A stretch of DNA of 64,000 bases from Celeribacter sp. PS-C1. Its GTDB lineage: Bacteria; Pseudomonadota; Alphaproteobacteria; Rhodobacterales; Rhodobacteraceae. Under the pieces are notes generated by a model. It saw only the letters and a list, made by a program, of their open reading frames with translations. It ran no database searches and was not told where the DNA came from. The stretch covers positions 181,806 to 245,805 of the forward strand of contig NZ_JAHXRW010000006.1 in the NCBI RefSeq assembly GCF_019429625.1, in the 5' to 3' direction. The translations under genes were made by a program, and so were the position numbers. Positions 10,287 through 20,149 of the stretch are shown one piece after another (the first letter of the stretch is position 1; each line of letters begins with the position of its first letter).

Positions 10287-11330
10287 TTAGAACGGCATCG
10301 CATGCAGTTTGTGCAGCTTTTCGATCTCTTTCAACAGATCTTCGGGCAAAGTCACATCGCGGGCGTCGAGAGATTTCTCAAGTTGATCGACAGAGGTCGC
10401 GCCGATGATCGGCATACAGTCGAACGGGCGCGCCAGCGTCCAGGCCACCGCCATCGTCGTCGGATCAAACCCGTTCTCTGCCGCCAGCGCCACATAGGCG
10501 CGCTCTGCCGGCCAGACACGATCGCTTTTGGTCCGCCCGCCAAGATCACCGTTGAGATCCATCCGCGAGCCCTTCGGCACCACCGTGCCGCCCTCGTATT
10601 TACCGGTCAAAAGCCCGGCAGCCAGAGGAGAATATGCCAAAAGCGTTATGTCTTCATGCACCGCCAGCTCGGCCAGATCGAGGTCATACAGGCGGCACAT
10701 CATGGAATATTCGTTCTGGATCGACTGCATCCGCGGCGCGCCCATTTCCTCGGCCAGCTTGAGCCACATCGCCATGCCCCAAGCGCTCTCGTTCGAGGTC
10801 CCGAATTCGCGCACCTTGCCGGCTTTCTGCAATCGCGTCATCTCCTCGAGCACGCCACGCATGTTGTCCTCGATTTCGGCTTTAGACGGCTGTTTTGAAG
10901 GATTGTAATGCCAGTTCTGGCGGAAGGCGTAAGAGCCACGGTTCGGCCAGTGGAATTGATAAAGGTCGACATAATCGGTCTTCAACCGTTTCAGGCTCGC
11001 GTCCAGCCGCGCCTCGAGGTTGCTGGGCAGAATGCCCTCTTCATTGATATTGCCCGGCCCCGCGATTTTCGACGCGATCACCCAATCCTCGCGCCCGCCA
11101 CGCGCCGCGAAATATTGCCCGATGATCTCTTCGGTATCGCCTGCGGTTTCCTTGCGCACGGGGTTCACCGGATACATTTCGGCGGTATCGATGAAATTGA
11201 CGCCGACCTCTTTGGCCCGATCGATCTGGGCGTGGGCTTCTGCTTCGGTGTTCTGGCTGCCCCAAGTCATGGAGCCGAGGCAAATGTCCGATACCAAAAG
11301 GTCGCTGCGACCAATTTTGCGCATTTTCAT
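10287..11330 (-). CDS. aldo/keto reductase
   Basis: A 347-residue NADP(H)-dependent oxidoreductase of the AKR superfamily, Tas-like. The catalytic tetrad is visible: Asp and Tyr in DTAEMYPVN, Lys in VIASKIAG, His in YQFHWPN. The cofactor-binding C-terminus GATSVDQLEKSL is present. ATG 11330 has AGGA 7 bases upstream and matches the normal start MKMRKIGRSDL. It ends 12 bp before the cysteine-rich lipoprotein gene on the same strand, so the three may be one transcript. Confidence 0.9.
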   Translation of the reverse strand: MKMRKIGRSDLLVSDICLGSMTWGSQNTEAEAHAQIDRAKEVGVNFIDTAEMYPVNPVRKETAGDTEEIIGQYFAARGGREDWVIASKIAGPGNINEEGILPSNLEARLDASLKRLKTDYVDLYQFHWPNRGSYAFRQNWHYNPSKQPSKAEIEDNMRGVLEEMTRLQKAGKVREFGTSNESAWGMAMWLKLAEEMGAPRMQSIQNEYSMMCRLYDLDLAELAVHEDITLLAYSPLAAGLLTGKYEGGTVVPKGSRMDLNGDLGGRTKSDRVWPAERAYVALAAENGFDPTTMAVAWTLARPFDCMPIIGATSVDQLEKSLDARDVTLPEDLLKEIEKLHKLHAMPF

Positions 11331-11523
11331 GAAAGGATCCTGTCTCTTTGTGAGTTGTCGCATACACTAGCTCTGCTGGCCCGCAGAGCAACCCCGAGCG
11401 CACAGGTTTTTCCGCACAGCCAGGACCTCACTTGGTCCGGAAACCCTATGCCCTCTGGCCCTTTGCCCACAAGCGCGATAGGAAAGCCCCAAGACATATG
11501 TAACCGACCGGACCACTCTCCTC

Positions 11524-13242
11524 ATGGCACGCACGCTTATCACATCCGCCCTGCCCTATATCAACGGCATCAAGCACCTCGGCAATCTCGTCGGCTCTCA
11601 GTTGCCTGCCGATCTCTATGCCCGCTACCGCCGCGCGCGTGGCGATGAGGTTCTGTTCCTCTGCGCCACCGATGAGCACGGCACACCCGCAGAAATTGCG
11701 GCACAAAAGGCCGGGAAGCCGGTCGCGGAATATTGCACCGAGCTGCACGACATTCAGGCCGAGATTGCGTCAGGCTTCCGCCTGTCCTTTGACCATTTCG
11801 GGCGGTCCTCCTCGCAGCCGAACCATGAGCTGACCCAGCACCTCGCGACCAAACTTTACGAAGCAGGTCTGATCGAAGTCGTAGAAGAGACGCAGATCTA
11901 TTCGGAAACCGACGGGCGCTTCTTGCCGGACCGTTATATCGAAGGCACATGCCCAAACTGTGGCTATGATTCCGCGCGGGGCGACCAGTGCGACAACTGC
12001 ACGAAACAGCTCGACCCGACCGATCTCATCGAGCCGCATTCGACGATTTCGGGCGCGACCGATCTGGAACAGCGCGTCACGAAACACCTCTATCTGAAAC
12101 AGTCGGACATGCGCGATTCCCTCAATGAGTGGATCGACAGCAAGACCGACTGGCCGGTGCTCACCACCTCGATTGCCAAGAAATGGCTCAACGACGGCGA
12201 TGGCCTGCAGGACCGCGGCATCACCCGCGACCTGAGCTGGGGCGTGCCGGTGCAATTCGAAGGCGCGCCTTGGAATGGCATGGACGGCAAGGTGTTCTAC
12301 GTCTGGTTCGACGCCCCGATCGAATACATCGCCTGTGGCGCCGAATGGGCCGCGAAACAGGGCTTGGACGATGAGGCTTGGGAACGCTGGTGGCGCACGG
12401 ACAAAGGTGCGGACGATGTTCGATATGTGCAATTCATGGGCAAGGACAACGTGCCTTTCCACACCCTCTCCTTCCCGGTCACCATGCTCGGCGCGGGCGA
12501 GCCATGGAAGATGGTCGATTACATCAAAAGCTTCAACTATCTGAACTATGACGGCGGGCAGTTCTCCACCTCGCGCGGCCGCGGCGTGTTCATGGATCAG
12601 GCGCTCTCGATCCTGCCGTCCGACTACTGGCGTTGGTGGCTATTGAGCCATGCCCCCGAAAGCTCGGACTCCGAGTTCACTTGGGAAAACTTCCAGCAAT
12701 CCGTGAACAAAGACCTCGCCGACGTGCTGGGCAACTTCGTCTCCCGCATCACCAAATTCTGCCGCTCGAAATTCTCCGAAGCGGTGCCTGAGGGCGGTGA
12801 GTATGGCGAACAGGAAGCGGCGTTGATTGCCGACCTGACCGCAAAAGTCGTTGAATATCAGTCCCATATGGACGCCATCGACGTGCGCAAAGGCGCCAAC
12901 GCTTTGCGGGCCATCTGGGTCGCGGGCAACGAATACCTGCAATCGGCCGCACCGTGGTCCACCTTTAAGGAAGACCCGGAAAAGGCGGCGGCGCAGGTCC
13001 GTCTGGGCCTCAACCTGATCGGCCTTTACGCGCGCCTCTCCGCCCCCTTCATCCCGGACACGGCAGGCAAGCTGCAAACCGCTCTGGCGCTGCCGGATCT
13101 CGATTGGCCGGAAGACGTGGCAGGTGCGCTTGACGCCTTGAAACCGGGTCATGCTTTCGCTGTGCCGGACAATCTTTTTGGCAAAATCGCTGACGAGCAG
13201 CGCGAAGAATGGCAGGAAAAATTCGCGGGCACCCGGAGCTAA
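11524..13242 (+). CDS. metG: methionyl-tRNA synthetase
   Basis: A 572-residue class I synthetase that charges tRNA-Met. The HIGH-type signature is [15 protein letters not shown], the zinc knuckle is [17 protein letters not shown], and the KMSKS counterpart is FSTSRG. It is short compared with the E. coli enzyme and lacks the C-terminal tRNA-binding domain, as is usual in alphaproteobacteria. It ends at a clear terminator and is followed by a tRNA-Leu on the other strand. Confidence 0.96.
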   Translation: MARTLITSALPYINGIKHLGNLVGSQLPADLYARYRRARGDEVLFLCATDEHGTPAEIAAQKAGKPVAEYCTELHDIQAEIASGFRLSFDHFGRSSSQPNHELTQHLATKLYEAGLIEVVEETQIYSETDGRFLPDRYIEGTCPNCGYDSARGDQCDNCTKQLDPTDLIEPHSTISGATDLEQRVTKHLYLKQSDMRDSLNEWIDSKTDWPVLTTSIAKKWLNDGDGLQDRGITRDLSWGVPVQFEGAPWNGMDGKVFYVWFDAPIEYIACGAEWAAKQGLDDEAWERWWRTDKGADDVRYVQFMGKDNVPFHTLSFPVTMLGAGEPWKMVDYIKSFNYLNYDGGQFSTSRGRGVFMDQALSILPSDYWRWWLLSHAPESSDSEFTWENFQQSVNKDLADVLGNFVSRITKFCRSKFSEAVPEGGEYGEQEAALIADLTAKVVEYQSHMDAIDVRKGANALRAIWVAGNEYLQSAAPWSTFKEDPEKAAAQVRLGLNLIGLYARLSAPFIPDTAGKLQTALALPDLDWPEDVAGALDALKPGHAFAVPDNLFGKIADEQREEWQEKFAGTRS

Positions 13243-13273
13243 GGCTCCTCCGCGACCATGATCGAATGTGACG

Positions 13274-13300
13274 AGGCCCTCCCCCCGCGGAGGGCCTTTT
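13274..13300 (+). terminator. rho-independent terminator after metG
   Basis: AGGCCCTCC (13274-13282) pairs with GGAGGGCCT (13289-13297), loop CCCCGC, followed by a T run. Confidence 0.85.
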
Positions 13301-13370
13301 CATGTCCAGGAGACGCCGTCGCGTGTCGCTGTTTTCAGATATTTGGTAGTTTTCTGACGCAAAGCGTCAT

Positions 13371-13458
<88 letters not shown>

Positions 13459-13575
13459 CAATTCATCGGCGAAGCCCTTTTTCCGGGATCAGCCTCAAGA
13501 AACATGTCAGGACGGACAGTTACAGGATGTATCGGCGGTTACAAGTCGATTTCCAACCAGAAAGCCGCGAAGGGC

Positions 13576-14415
13576 TCACTCGGTGTTGGACGCCACGCGC
13601 CGTGCGCCAATGCGGCTGAGCGTGCGGTCGAAGGCGACACCCACAGGGGTCGGCTGTAAGGTGTTGGAAACCAGATTGATCTGCGGCTTGGCCCCGCCAT
13701 AGGGATAGGGATTGGCGGCGAACCAGGCATGGCGTTCGACGAAGGGCAAACGCTCCATCATCAGGATCGCGGATTCGGCGAAGGCGGCGTTTTGCGTGTA
13801 GCTGACGCCCCGCACGTTTTCCCAATCAATAAAGGCAAATTCCGTGACCCAGATCGGGCGCTTATATTCGGCGTGCACCTTACGCAGCCAGTTTTCAAAG
13901 TCTTTCACATTGCCATTGGTGGAATAGTAATGCACCGCCATGAAGTCGACGCGCAGGCCTTTCGCCTCAGCCTGCGCCATAAAGCGCCCCTGCCACGAGT
14001 TTTTGCCAAGCGTCTGCCCCTGTGTCACCGCCGGGCTGCCAAGACGCAACCCACGGGCTTCGAGTTTGGGCCAGAGGGCGACGGCCTGCTCGACGGAGAT
14101 ATTGCTGCCCTCGCTTTTGCGCGAATCCGGTTCGTTGAATCCCAAAAGAGCGCGCACCGGCAACTCGGAGACGATCTTTTTATTCACGTCAGACGCATCA
14201 CGGATCATCGGCACGAATTCGACCGAACGGCGCGATCGGCTTTGCGACCACATCTGCGTCGGGCGCCATGTGTAATACCAATCAAGCGCCGGCGCCTCTT
14301 CGATCCAGCGCAACATGGAGTTGCTGCTGTTCTCCCACGCGCCAACACCGGCCTTATCTGCGAAAAGTCCTGAGGGCATGAGCATGAGGGCCGCCAATAT
14401 GAAGAGATTACGCAT
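13576..14415 (-). CDS. secreted glycoside hydrolase, GH128/Asl1-like
   Basis: A 279-residue exported protein with signal peptide (residues 1-19, ending LFA-D). The catalytic-domain signatures of the Asl1-like/GH128 TIM barrel are visible: GWxN-type start GVGAWENSS, acid/base Glu in GFNEPD, HYYS, and nucleophile Glu in WVTEFAF. The family cleaves beta-1,3-glucans, but the substrate here is not proven. Start ATG 14415 has GAGG 7 bases upstream; longer frames lack a signal peptide. Confidence 0.85.
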   Translation of the reverse strand: MRNLFILAALMLMPSGLFADKAGVGAWENSSNSMLRWIEEAPALDWYYTWRPTQMWSQSRSRRSVEFVPMIRDASDVNKKIVSELPVRALLGFNEPDSRKSEGSNISVEQAVALWPKLEARGLRLGSPAVTQGQTLGKNSWQGRFMAQAEAKGLRVDFMAVHYYSTNGNVKDFENWLRKVHAEYKRPIWVTEFAFIDWENVRGVSYTQNAAFAESAILMMERLPFVERHAWFAANPYPYGGAKPQINLVSNTLQPTPVGVAFDRTLSRIGARRVASNTE

Positions 14416-14629
14416 CGAAGCCTCGTCATTTTTTCCGAGGCTATAAAAGGCCGACGTCCTAAGTGGGGCGAGAATGTGGCAATGCTTTGACAAATGGCAT
14501 GATGCTGCCTTGATTTAAGAAAGACACGCGGGCCCTTGCCGACTCCTCAAAACATCACCTTGTCGTGGTTATGCAGATGCGGCATACGGTTTCCCTTGAC
14601 CTGCCGCCACCGGCCCCCAAATTGGCGAT

Positions 14630-15373
14630 ATGTTCCCAATCCGCGATCATAATCCGTCCCGCCGACCCGCCTTTGTCACCTATGCGTTGATCGCAGTGAA
14701 TATCGCGGTGTTCATGGCAATGTTGCCCAGCTACGGCAACGAGCGCGCGCTGTTGCAGATCTATTCGGACTGGGCGCTCTTGCCTGCGCGCATCAGCTAT
14801 GGCGACGGTTATTTCACATTTTTCACCTCCATGTTCATGCACGGCGGCTTTCTACATATCGCGGGCAACATGTTGTTCCTGTGGATCTTCGGCGACAATC
14901 TCGAAGATGAGATGGGACATCTGCGCTATCTCGGGTTCTATCTGACCTGCGGCCTCGCGGCAGGTCTGGCGCAGTATCTTGCCGACCCGTCCTCACGCGT
15001 GCCGATGGTCGGCGCCTCGGGCGCAATCGCAGGCGTGATGGGCGGCTACCTTCTGCTGTTCCCCAAGGCGCGCGTCGATGTCCTGTTCATTTTCATCATC
15101 TTTTTCAAAGTCTTCCCCATGCCCGCATGGATCATGCTAGGACTTTGGTTCGGCTTGCAGGTTGTCGCGGAAATGGGATCGACCGGCGCGGGCGGCGTGG
15201 CGCATCTTGCGCATATCGGCGGCTTCATCGCCGGGGTTGTCGTGACCTACCCGATGTGGAAACGTCTGGGCGGCACAGCGTTCTGGTCACACACGCGCGG
15301 CCATCCGGCCCATGCCGAGGCGCGCTATCGCTTTGCGCAAAGCTCTATCCCGGTCGTCCGCAGACGCCGGTAA
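14630..15373 (+). CDS. rhomboid-family intramembrane serine protease
   Basis: A 247-residue membrane protease that cleaves transmembrane substrates within the bilayer. The catalytic Ser is S130 in GASGAIAG and the catalytic His is near 195 in HLAHIGG. The conserved HGGFLHIAGNM loop lies near residues 71-81. Six or so membrane segments are predicted. It is divergent from the glycoside hydrolase and convergent with a pilin-like gene. The substrate is unknown. Confidence 0.93.
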   Translation: MFPIRDHNPSRRPAFVTYALIAVNIAVFMAMLPSYGNERALLQIYSDWALLPARISYGDGYFTFFTSMFMHGGFLHIAGNMLFLWIFGDNLEDEMGHLRYLGFYLTCGLAAGLAQYLADPSSRVPMVGASGAIAGVMGGYLLLFPKARVDVLFIFIIFFKVFPMPAWIMLGLWFGLQVVAEMGSTGAGGVAHLAHIGGFIAGVVVTYPMWKRLGGTAFWSHTRGHPAHAEARYRFAQSSIPVVRRRR

Positions 15374-15420
15374 CAGTCGTTTATCTGTGTGAAGAGAGCG
15401 GCGAAGACACGCCAGCCAGA

Positions 15421-15636
15421 TCAGCCGCCATCCATGCCGCTGATGTATTTTTCGACATCGATGTTTTCGATTTCCGTGGTCACTTTCGTGGTCAAGGTGA
15501 AAGCGCCCCCCCAGATCACGTTCAGCAATGTGATACAAAGAGCGACGACCGCGGAAGTGAGCACGACCCAATCCACAGTGACCGCGCCGTCGTCTGCGGT
15601 GCGAAACTTGCGCCAAGAGATTTTCATCGCGTCCAT
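15421..15636 (-). CDS. Flp pilin-like small membrane protein
   Basis: A 71-residue protein: a short charged N-terminus, then GAVTVDWVVLTSAVVAL followed by a single hydrophobic helix and a polar tail. The DDGAVTVDWVVL segment resembles class IVb (Flp) pilins of Rhodobacteraceae, although the usual EY pair is replaced. No tad/cpa genes are adjacent, so it is an orphan. Start may be 15636 or 15627 (both ATG). Confidence 0.65.
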   Translation of the reverse strand: MDAMKISWRKFRTADDGAVTVDWVVLTSAVVALCITLLNVIWGGAFTLTTKVTTEIENIDVEKYISGMDGG

Positions 15637-15774
15637 CACATTACATCCATCTGATAACGATTTCTTTATCCGCGCCAAAAGCGCCGAAACTGAGGCGAAA
15701 TCCGTACAAATGAAAGGTGAGTGGACGAAGGAGCCGTCACAAGACGGCACCTAAGGTCGCGTTTTGTCGCGCTA

Positions 15775-16563
15775 TCAGGCGGAGCGGATCACATTGGCGA
15801 AACGCTCGAACAGCGCCTCGTTGCCACAGATCACTTCGCCGCTCTCGACCGGATTGTCCTCCGGATCAATCGCCTCAACGAAACCGCCAGCCTCTTTCAC
15901 CAAGAGCACACCCGCAGCCATATCCCACGCATTGAGGCGGCGTTCCCAGAACCCGTCGTAACGGCCCGCAGCCACATAGGCGAGATCAAGCGCCGCGGCG
16001 CCCCAACGACGCACACCGGCGGTGGCGGGCAAAAGCCGCGCCAGATCGCGCAGAGTTTCCGGCAGATCGGCACGACCGCCAAACGGCAAACCGGTGGCAA
16101 AAATCGACTCGATCATCTTGGTGCGGCCAGAAACGCGGATGCGCATGTCATTCATCCAAGCGCCATTGCCTTTTTCCGCCCAGAACAGCTCGCCCTTGGC
16201 CGGATCGAAGACCACGGCGGAGACAATCTCGCCCTTATGCTCAAGCGCGATGGACACCGCCCAATGCGGCAGGCCGTGCAGAAAATTCGTCGTGCCATCG
16301 AGCGGATCGACGATCCAGCGACGCGTCGGGTCCTTGCCCTCAACGGATTTGCTCTCTTCGCCGGTCCAACCGTAGTTCGGACGCGCCTCCATCAGCATGT
16401 CGCGGATGATCTCTTCGGCGCGGATGTCGGCCTTGGACACAAAGTCGCCGGCGCCTTTCGAGGACACTTGCAGGTTTTCGACCTCGCGGAAGTCTTTCAC
16501 CAGCGAGCGGCCTGCGGCGCGCGCAGCTTTGATCATGACGTTGAGATTGGCACTGCCTTGCAT
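15775..16563 (-). CDS. suhB: inositol-1-monophosphatase family protein (SuhB-like)
   Basis: A 262-residue Mg2+-dependent phosphatase. It carries the first metal motif near GWTGEES, the second DPLDGTTNF at about residues 85-93, and the third AWDMAAG near residue 212. It dephosphorylates inositol phosphate or related sugar phosphates. Length and motifs are normal, and it stands alone on the minus strand. The symbol suhB is by similarity and not proof of substrate. Confidence 0.92.
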   Translation of the reverse strand: MQGSANLNVMIKAARAAGRSLVKDFREVENLQVSSKGAGDFVSKADIRAEEIIRDMLMEARPNYGWTGEESKSVEGKDPTRRWIVDPLDGTTNFLHGLPHWAVSIALEHKGEIVSAVVFDPAKGELFWAEKGNGAWMNDMRIRVSGRTKMIESIFATGLPFGGRADLPETLRDLARLLPATAGVRRWGAAALDLAYVAAGRYDGFWERRLNAWDMAAGVLLVKEAGGFVEAIDPEDNPVESGEVICGNEALFERFANVIRSA

Positions 16564-16791
16564 GGGTCCGGGCTCCGGGGCGTAGATTGTGTAAGATGTT
16601 CAGACCGGGCGTATACGCCGCCAAACCCTTTCTGCCAAGGGTTTGCGGGCAAAGAAATGCTCTGGCGCCGTTTTTGACACGGATCGCCATTTTCCGCCGG
16701 TCGCGATGGGGGGAAACGAAAACCGTCCACCTCCGATAGCTCCGTGCTATCGTCTCGTGCAAATACGGATGAAAACACAGTGAGGTTCACC

Positions 16792-17145
16792 ATGTCTTAT
16801 TTTCAAATCGCCGTCATCCCCGTGCCCACGCAAAGCCGCACTCAATATGAAACCATCGCCGCCAAGATGGCCCCGCTCTTTATGGAATACGGTGCCGTGC
16901 AGATGTTCGAAGGCTGGGGGAGTATGGTGCCGCCGGGCGAGGTGACCTCCCTGCCGATGGCAGTTCAACTGAAGGACGATGAGACCGTGGTCGTCTCTTT
17001 CATCGAATGGCCCGATGCGGAGAAAGCCATGGCCTGTATGGAAGCAATGGAAACCGACCCGCGTTTCGCTGAGATGGGCGCAGACATGCCTTTCGACGGC
17101 AAACGCATGATCTTCGGCACTTTTGAGACGATGTTGAAACGGTGA
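16792..17145 (+). CDS. DUF1428 family protein
   Basis: A 117-residue protein with the alpha+beta dimer (ABM-like) pattern of DUF1428: N-terminal strand YFQIAVIPVP, central GxxE-type FMEYGAVQMFEGWG, and C-terminal PFDGKRMIFGTFETM. Function is uncharacterised. GAGG stands 7 bases before ATG 16792. Its stop codon directly abuts the stop of the convergent metR-like gene, with no bases between. Confidence 0.85.
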   Translation: MSYFQIAVIPVPTQSRTQYETIAAKMAPLFMEYGAVQMFEGWGSMVPPGEVTSLPMAVQLKDDETVVVSFIEWPDAEKAMACMEAMETDPRFAEMGADMPFDGKRMIFGTFETMLKR

Positions 17146-18051
17146 TCAGGCGCCTCTGAGCTTGGTCGCCTCGGCTTTCGCGATGCGCAGCACATCGGTC
17201 ATATAGGGTTTTTCCAGATCAGTATCGCGCACGGCGGCATACATCGTGCGCTTGACCCCCTTCGCGGTCAGCGGGCGCACGGCGTAATCCGGCATGTTGC
17301 GAATATCGCGCATCACCCAATCGGGCAGCACCGCCACCCCGCGCCCGGCGGCGACCAGCATGAGGATCACATCCGTCAACTCGACCTTACGCTGTTGCAA
17401 CGGCTCGACCCCCGCCGGGATCAGCAAATTCTTAAACACATCAAGCCGCGTGCGGTCCATCGGATAGGTGATCAAGGTCTGATCGCGAAAATCCTCCGCC
17501 TCGACATAGGCCTTTTGCGTCAGCGGCGACTTGGACGACATGGCACACATCGGCGCGTAATCAAACAGCGGCACAAAGGTGATGCCGTGAATGTTCTCGG
17601 GATCGGACGAGATGACGAAATCCACCTCCTCGCGCTCCAGCGCCGGAAGTGCCCCGAAGGCGAGGCGTTGGCGAATGTCGATGTCGACCTCGGGCCAAGC
17701 CTCGCGGAACTGATGCAGCACCGGAAAGAGCCAGTCGAAACAGGCGTGGCATTCCATCGCGATGTGGAGCCGCCCCAACGTGCCCGCCTCGATGCCGCGG
17801 AACTCGTCTTCGAGGGCTTCGACCTTGGGCAGCACGTCCTCGGCCAAAGCCAACAACCGCATCCCAGCCGCGGAAAGCTTGAGCGGTTTCGAGCGCCGCA
17901 CGAACAATTCCACCCCCGCCTGATCCTCCAGCCCCTTCACTTGGTGGCTGAGCGCGGATTGCGTAATGTTCAGACGCTCGGCCGCACGCGCCAGACCGCC
18001 CTCCTGATAGATGGCCTTGATCGTCCGCAGGTGGCGAAATTCGAGATGCAT
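17146..18051 (-). CDS. metR: LysR-type regulator, MetR-like
   Basis: A 301-residue LysR protein. The N-terminal winged helix (residues 1-60) contains ARAAERLNITQSALSHQVKGLE, and the effector domain follows from about residue 90. The MetR-like features are HLEFRHLRTI at the start and MECHACFDWLFPVL. MetR senses homocysteine and activates methionine genes. Here it is divergent from metF, which supports the assignment. A TGAG-N5-CTCA box lies directly before its start. Confidence 0.88.
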   Translation of the reverse strand: MHLEFRHLRTIKAIYQEGGLARAAERLNITQSALSHQVKGLEDQAGVELFVRRSKPLKLSAAGMRLLALAEDVLPKVEALEDEFRGIEAGTLGRLHIAMECHACFDWLFPVLHQFREAWPEVDIDIRQRLAFGALPALEREEVDFVISSDPENIHGITFVPLFDYAPMCAMSSKSPLTQKAYVEAEDFRDQTLITYPMDRTRLDVFKNLLIPAGVEPLQQRKVELTDVILMLVAAGRGVAVLPDWVMRDIRNMPDYAVRPLTAKGVKRTMYAAVRDTDLEKPYMTDVLRIAKAEATKLRGA

Positions 18052-18053
18052 CT

Positions 18054-18066
18054 TGAGTAACGCTCA
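18054..18066. promoter_or_regulatory. candidate MetR operator
   Basis: A dyad TGAG (18054-18057), five bases, CTCA (18063-18066) sits 3 bp upstream of the metR start in the metR-metF divergent gap. It has the same form as the enterobacterial MetR box TGAA-N5-TTCA. Its place fits autoregulation and control of metF. Inference from shape and position only. Confidence 0.45.
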
Positions 18067-18143
18067 TGTTGTTCTTGAGAATTATGAATTTGTCTCACAT
18101 GGCGAGGCATGACACAAGGCGTCAAAAGACCAAGGATAAGATC

Positions 18144-18977
18144 ATGACCAAAGCGCCCAATATCTCTTTCGAATTCTTCCCGCCGAAGAATATCCAGGCC
18201 TGTTTCAGCCTGTTCGAAACCGTCGAGGCGTTTCAGGGCATGGACCCGACCTTTGTCTCCGTGACCTATGGCGCAGGCGGCACGACGCGCGAGTTGACCC
18301 ATGATGCGGTCTCTCTGCTGCATAAGGAATACGGCTGGAACGTCGCCGCGCACCTGACCTGCGTGAATGCCACCAAGGAAGAAACGATCGCGATTGCAAA
18401 GAGTTACAAAGAGGTCGGCGTCAATGAGATCGTCGCACTTCGGGGCGATCCGCCGAAAGGTGCGGGCAAATTCACCCCCGCCGAGGGCGGCTTTGCCAAC
18501 TCTGTCGAGCTGATCAGTGCCCTGAAAGAAACCGGTGACTTCAAAATCCGCGTCGGCGCCTACCCCGATCCGCACCCTGAGGCCGCGGACGAGAATGCGG
18601 ATGTCTCCTGGCTGAAACAGAAATTCGAAGCCGGTGCCGATTCCGCCATCACGCAGTTCTTCTTTGAGCCGGAAAACTTTTTCCGCTTCCGCGACCGTTG
18701 CGACCGCGCAGGCATCACCGGGCAATTGATCCCCGGCATTCTGCCGATCACCAGCTGGAAAGGCATCCAGAGATTCGCCTCCTCCTGCGGCACGCCGATC
18801 CCGATCAGCTACGAAGCAGCCTTTGAGCACTCGACGGACCACCACCAGCTGTCCATCGATCTGTGCACCAAGCTCTGTGAAAAGCTTCTCGCGGAAGGCA
18901 TCGAGGATTTGCATTTTTACACGCTGAACCGCCCGACCCTGACCAAAGCTGTCTGCGCCAATCTGGGCGTGATTTAA
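18144..18977 (+). CDS. metF: methylenetetrahydrofolate reductase [NAD(P)H]
   Basis: A 277-residue FAD enzyme that makes 5-methyltetrahydrofolate for methionine synthesis. The signature SFEFFPPKN is at the N-terminus. VSVTYGAGG, HLTCVNAT, NEIVALRGDPP and the C-terminal ITSWKGIQRF are all present. ATG 18144 has AAGGAT upstream and gives the family start. It is transcribed divergently from metR. Its last four bases overlap the tail of the DUF2235 gene on the other strand. Confidence 0.95.
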   Translation: MTKAPNISFEFFPPKNIQACFSLFETVEAFQGMDPTFVSVTYGAGGTTRELTHDAVSLLHKEYGWNVAAHLTCVNATKEETIAIAKSYKEVGVNEIVALRGDPPKGAGKFTPAEGGFANSVELISALKETGDFKIRVGAYPDPHPEAADENADVSWLKQKFEAGADSAITQFFFEPENFFRFRDRCDRAGITGQLIPGILPITSWKGIQRFASSCGTPIPISYEAAFEHSTDHHQLSIDLCTKLCEKLLAEGIEDLHFYTLNRPTLTKAVCANLGVI

Positions 18978-20035
18978 GGTGCGATCTCTGATTTGAGCGC
19001 AGGGTGCAGGATCTCTGACGGGTCCTGCCCCACCTTGCGCTTGTCACGCAGCCAAAAGAACTTGCCCCACCCGCGATTGAGCCCGACCGACGGCCCATGC
19101 GGGTCCGCCAGATAGCGCATCCGCCACCCCTCCGGCAGCTCCAGCCCCGACTGCTCCGCCTTGTCCAGCATCCACACAAGGGTCGCATTGGACAACCGCC
19201 GCTCCGGGTTATAGCCCGACAATTGCCCGCCGACATCGCCATGGGTGCCGGGGAACCACATCTGCTGCAACACTTGTTTGCGCCCGTGGAACACAGGCGG
19301 ATCGGCGGGGCTTTCGAACAGGACCGGCTCATAGGCGCGGCGGCGTTCGTGATAGGCCAGCGCATGATAAACCGCTTTGACACAGCACGCCGGTTCTTGG
19401 TCGTGAAACTCGTGAAACACCGAAGAATAGCGCCACACCAAAGGCATGTGCAGGCCGAGGGCTGCCACTGTGTCCCAGACGCCCAAGAATTCAATCTCGA
19501 CCTTGTCGTGGCAATGCGCCTGTGAAAACAGCTTGGAAGACCGCGCATGCGGCGCCATTTGGTAGTGCCGGTAAGCGTCCCGAATGTTGCGCTCGGTCGC
19601 CTCTTCGGCGCGCAACAGCCCGATCATGTCGATGAACCCAGACAGTGAGCGCACCGCATAGGCGCCACGCGAATAGCCGAAAAGGTAAATCTTGTCGCCG
19701 GGTCGATAACGCGAGGCCAGCGCGCCATAGACACGCTGAATTTGCCGATTGATGCCCCGCCCCTCGATCACATCGCGCGTGTCACGCCAATCGACCCATT
19801 GGACCCCCGCCTCATAGCGCACCAGCATGTTCGCCGCCTGCGCCTCTTCGGAGCAAAGTTTATACGCCAGTCCCGCATTGGTCTCCAACCCCGGCTGCAA
19901 AGACGACAATGTGCCATCCATCAAGATCACATGGCTCAGCGGCCCACGCGAATGATGCCCGCCAGAAGTGCGGACGCGTTTGCGAAATTTGAACAAAGGG
20001 CCGAGACGGCCAATGACGCTTTTTCTCTCTTCCAT
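18974..20035 (-). CDS. DUF2235 alpha/beta-hydrolase domain protein
   Basis: A 353-residue protein of the DUF2235 group (alpha/beta hydrolase fold). The N-terminal strand HVILMDGTLSS, the nucleophile elbow GYSRGAYAVRSLSG near residue 117-130, GVWDTVAALG, and the catalytic His region WFPGTHGDVGG near residue 270 are all present. Related proteins include lipases delivered by type VI secretion, but no secretion genes are nearby and no signal peptide is seen. Substrate unknown. Confidence 0.88.
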   Translation of the reverse strand: MEERKSVIGRLGPLFKFRKRVRTSGGHHSRGPLSHVILMDGTLSSLQPGLETNAGLAYKLCSEEAQAANMLVRYEAGVQWVDWRDTRDVIEGRGINRQIQRVYGALASRYRPGDKIYLFGYSRGAYAVRSLSGFIDMIGLLRAEEATERNIRDAYRHYQMAPHARSSKLFSQAHCHDKVEIEFLGVWDTVAALGLHMPLVWRYSSVFHEFHDQEPACCVKAVYHALAYHERRRAYEPVLFESPADPPVFHGRKQVLQQMWFPGTHGDVGGQLSGYNPERRLSNATLVWMLDKAEQSGLELPEGWRMRYLADPHGPSVGLNRGWGKFFWLRDKRKVGQDPSEILHPALKSEIAP

Positions 20036-20063
20036 TCCTGAGAGTTACCATAGAATCGCTAAA

Positions 20064-20091
20064 AATCCCCTCCCCGGTTTTCGAGGAGGGG
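20064..20091 (-). terminator. rho-independent terminator after ornithine decarboxylase
   Basis: CCCCTCC (20067-20073) pairs with GGAGGGG (20085-20091). Read on the minus strand the stem is followed by ATTTTTAG, so it ends the transcript of the decarboxylase gene that stops at 20150. Confidence 0.75.
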
Positions 20092-20149
20092 TTTCGCATG
20101 AGGAACGACTCTCAGGCGTATCTCAGAGGCGCCCGATCACAAGTGCCAA

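Noticed and set aside
13274..13300. Possible regulatory RNA after metG
   Set aside because: Simple terminator stem with a T-run explains it.
18052..18143. SAM or SAH riboswitch before metF
   Set aside because: The gap is short, shared with a divergent promoter, and shows no stem pattern of those riboswitches.
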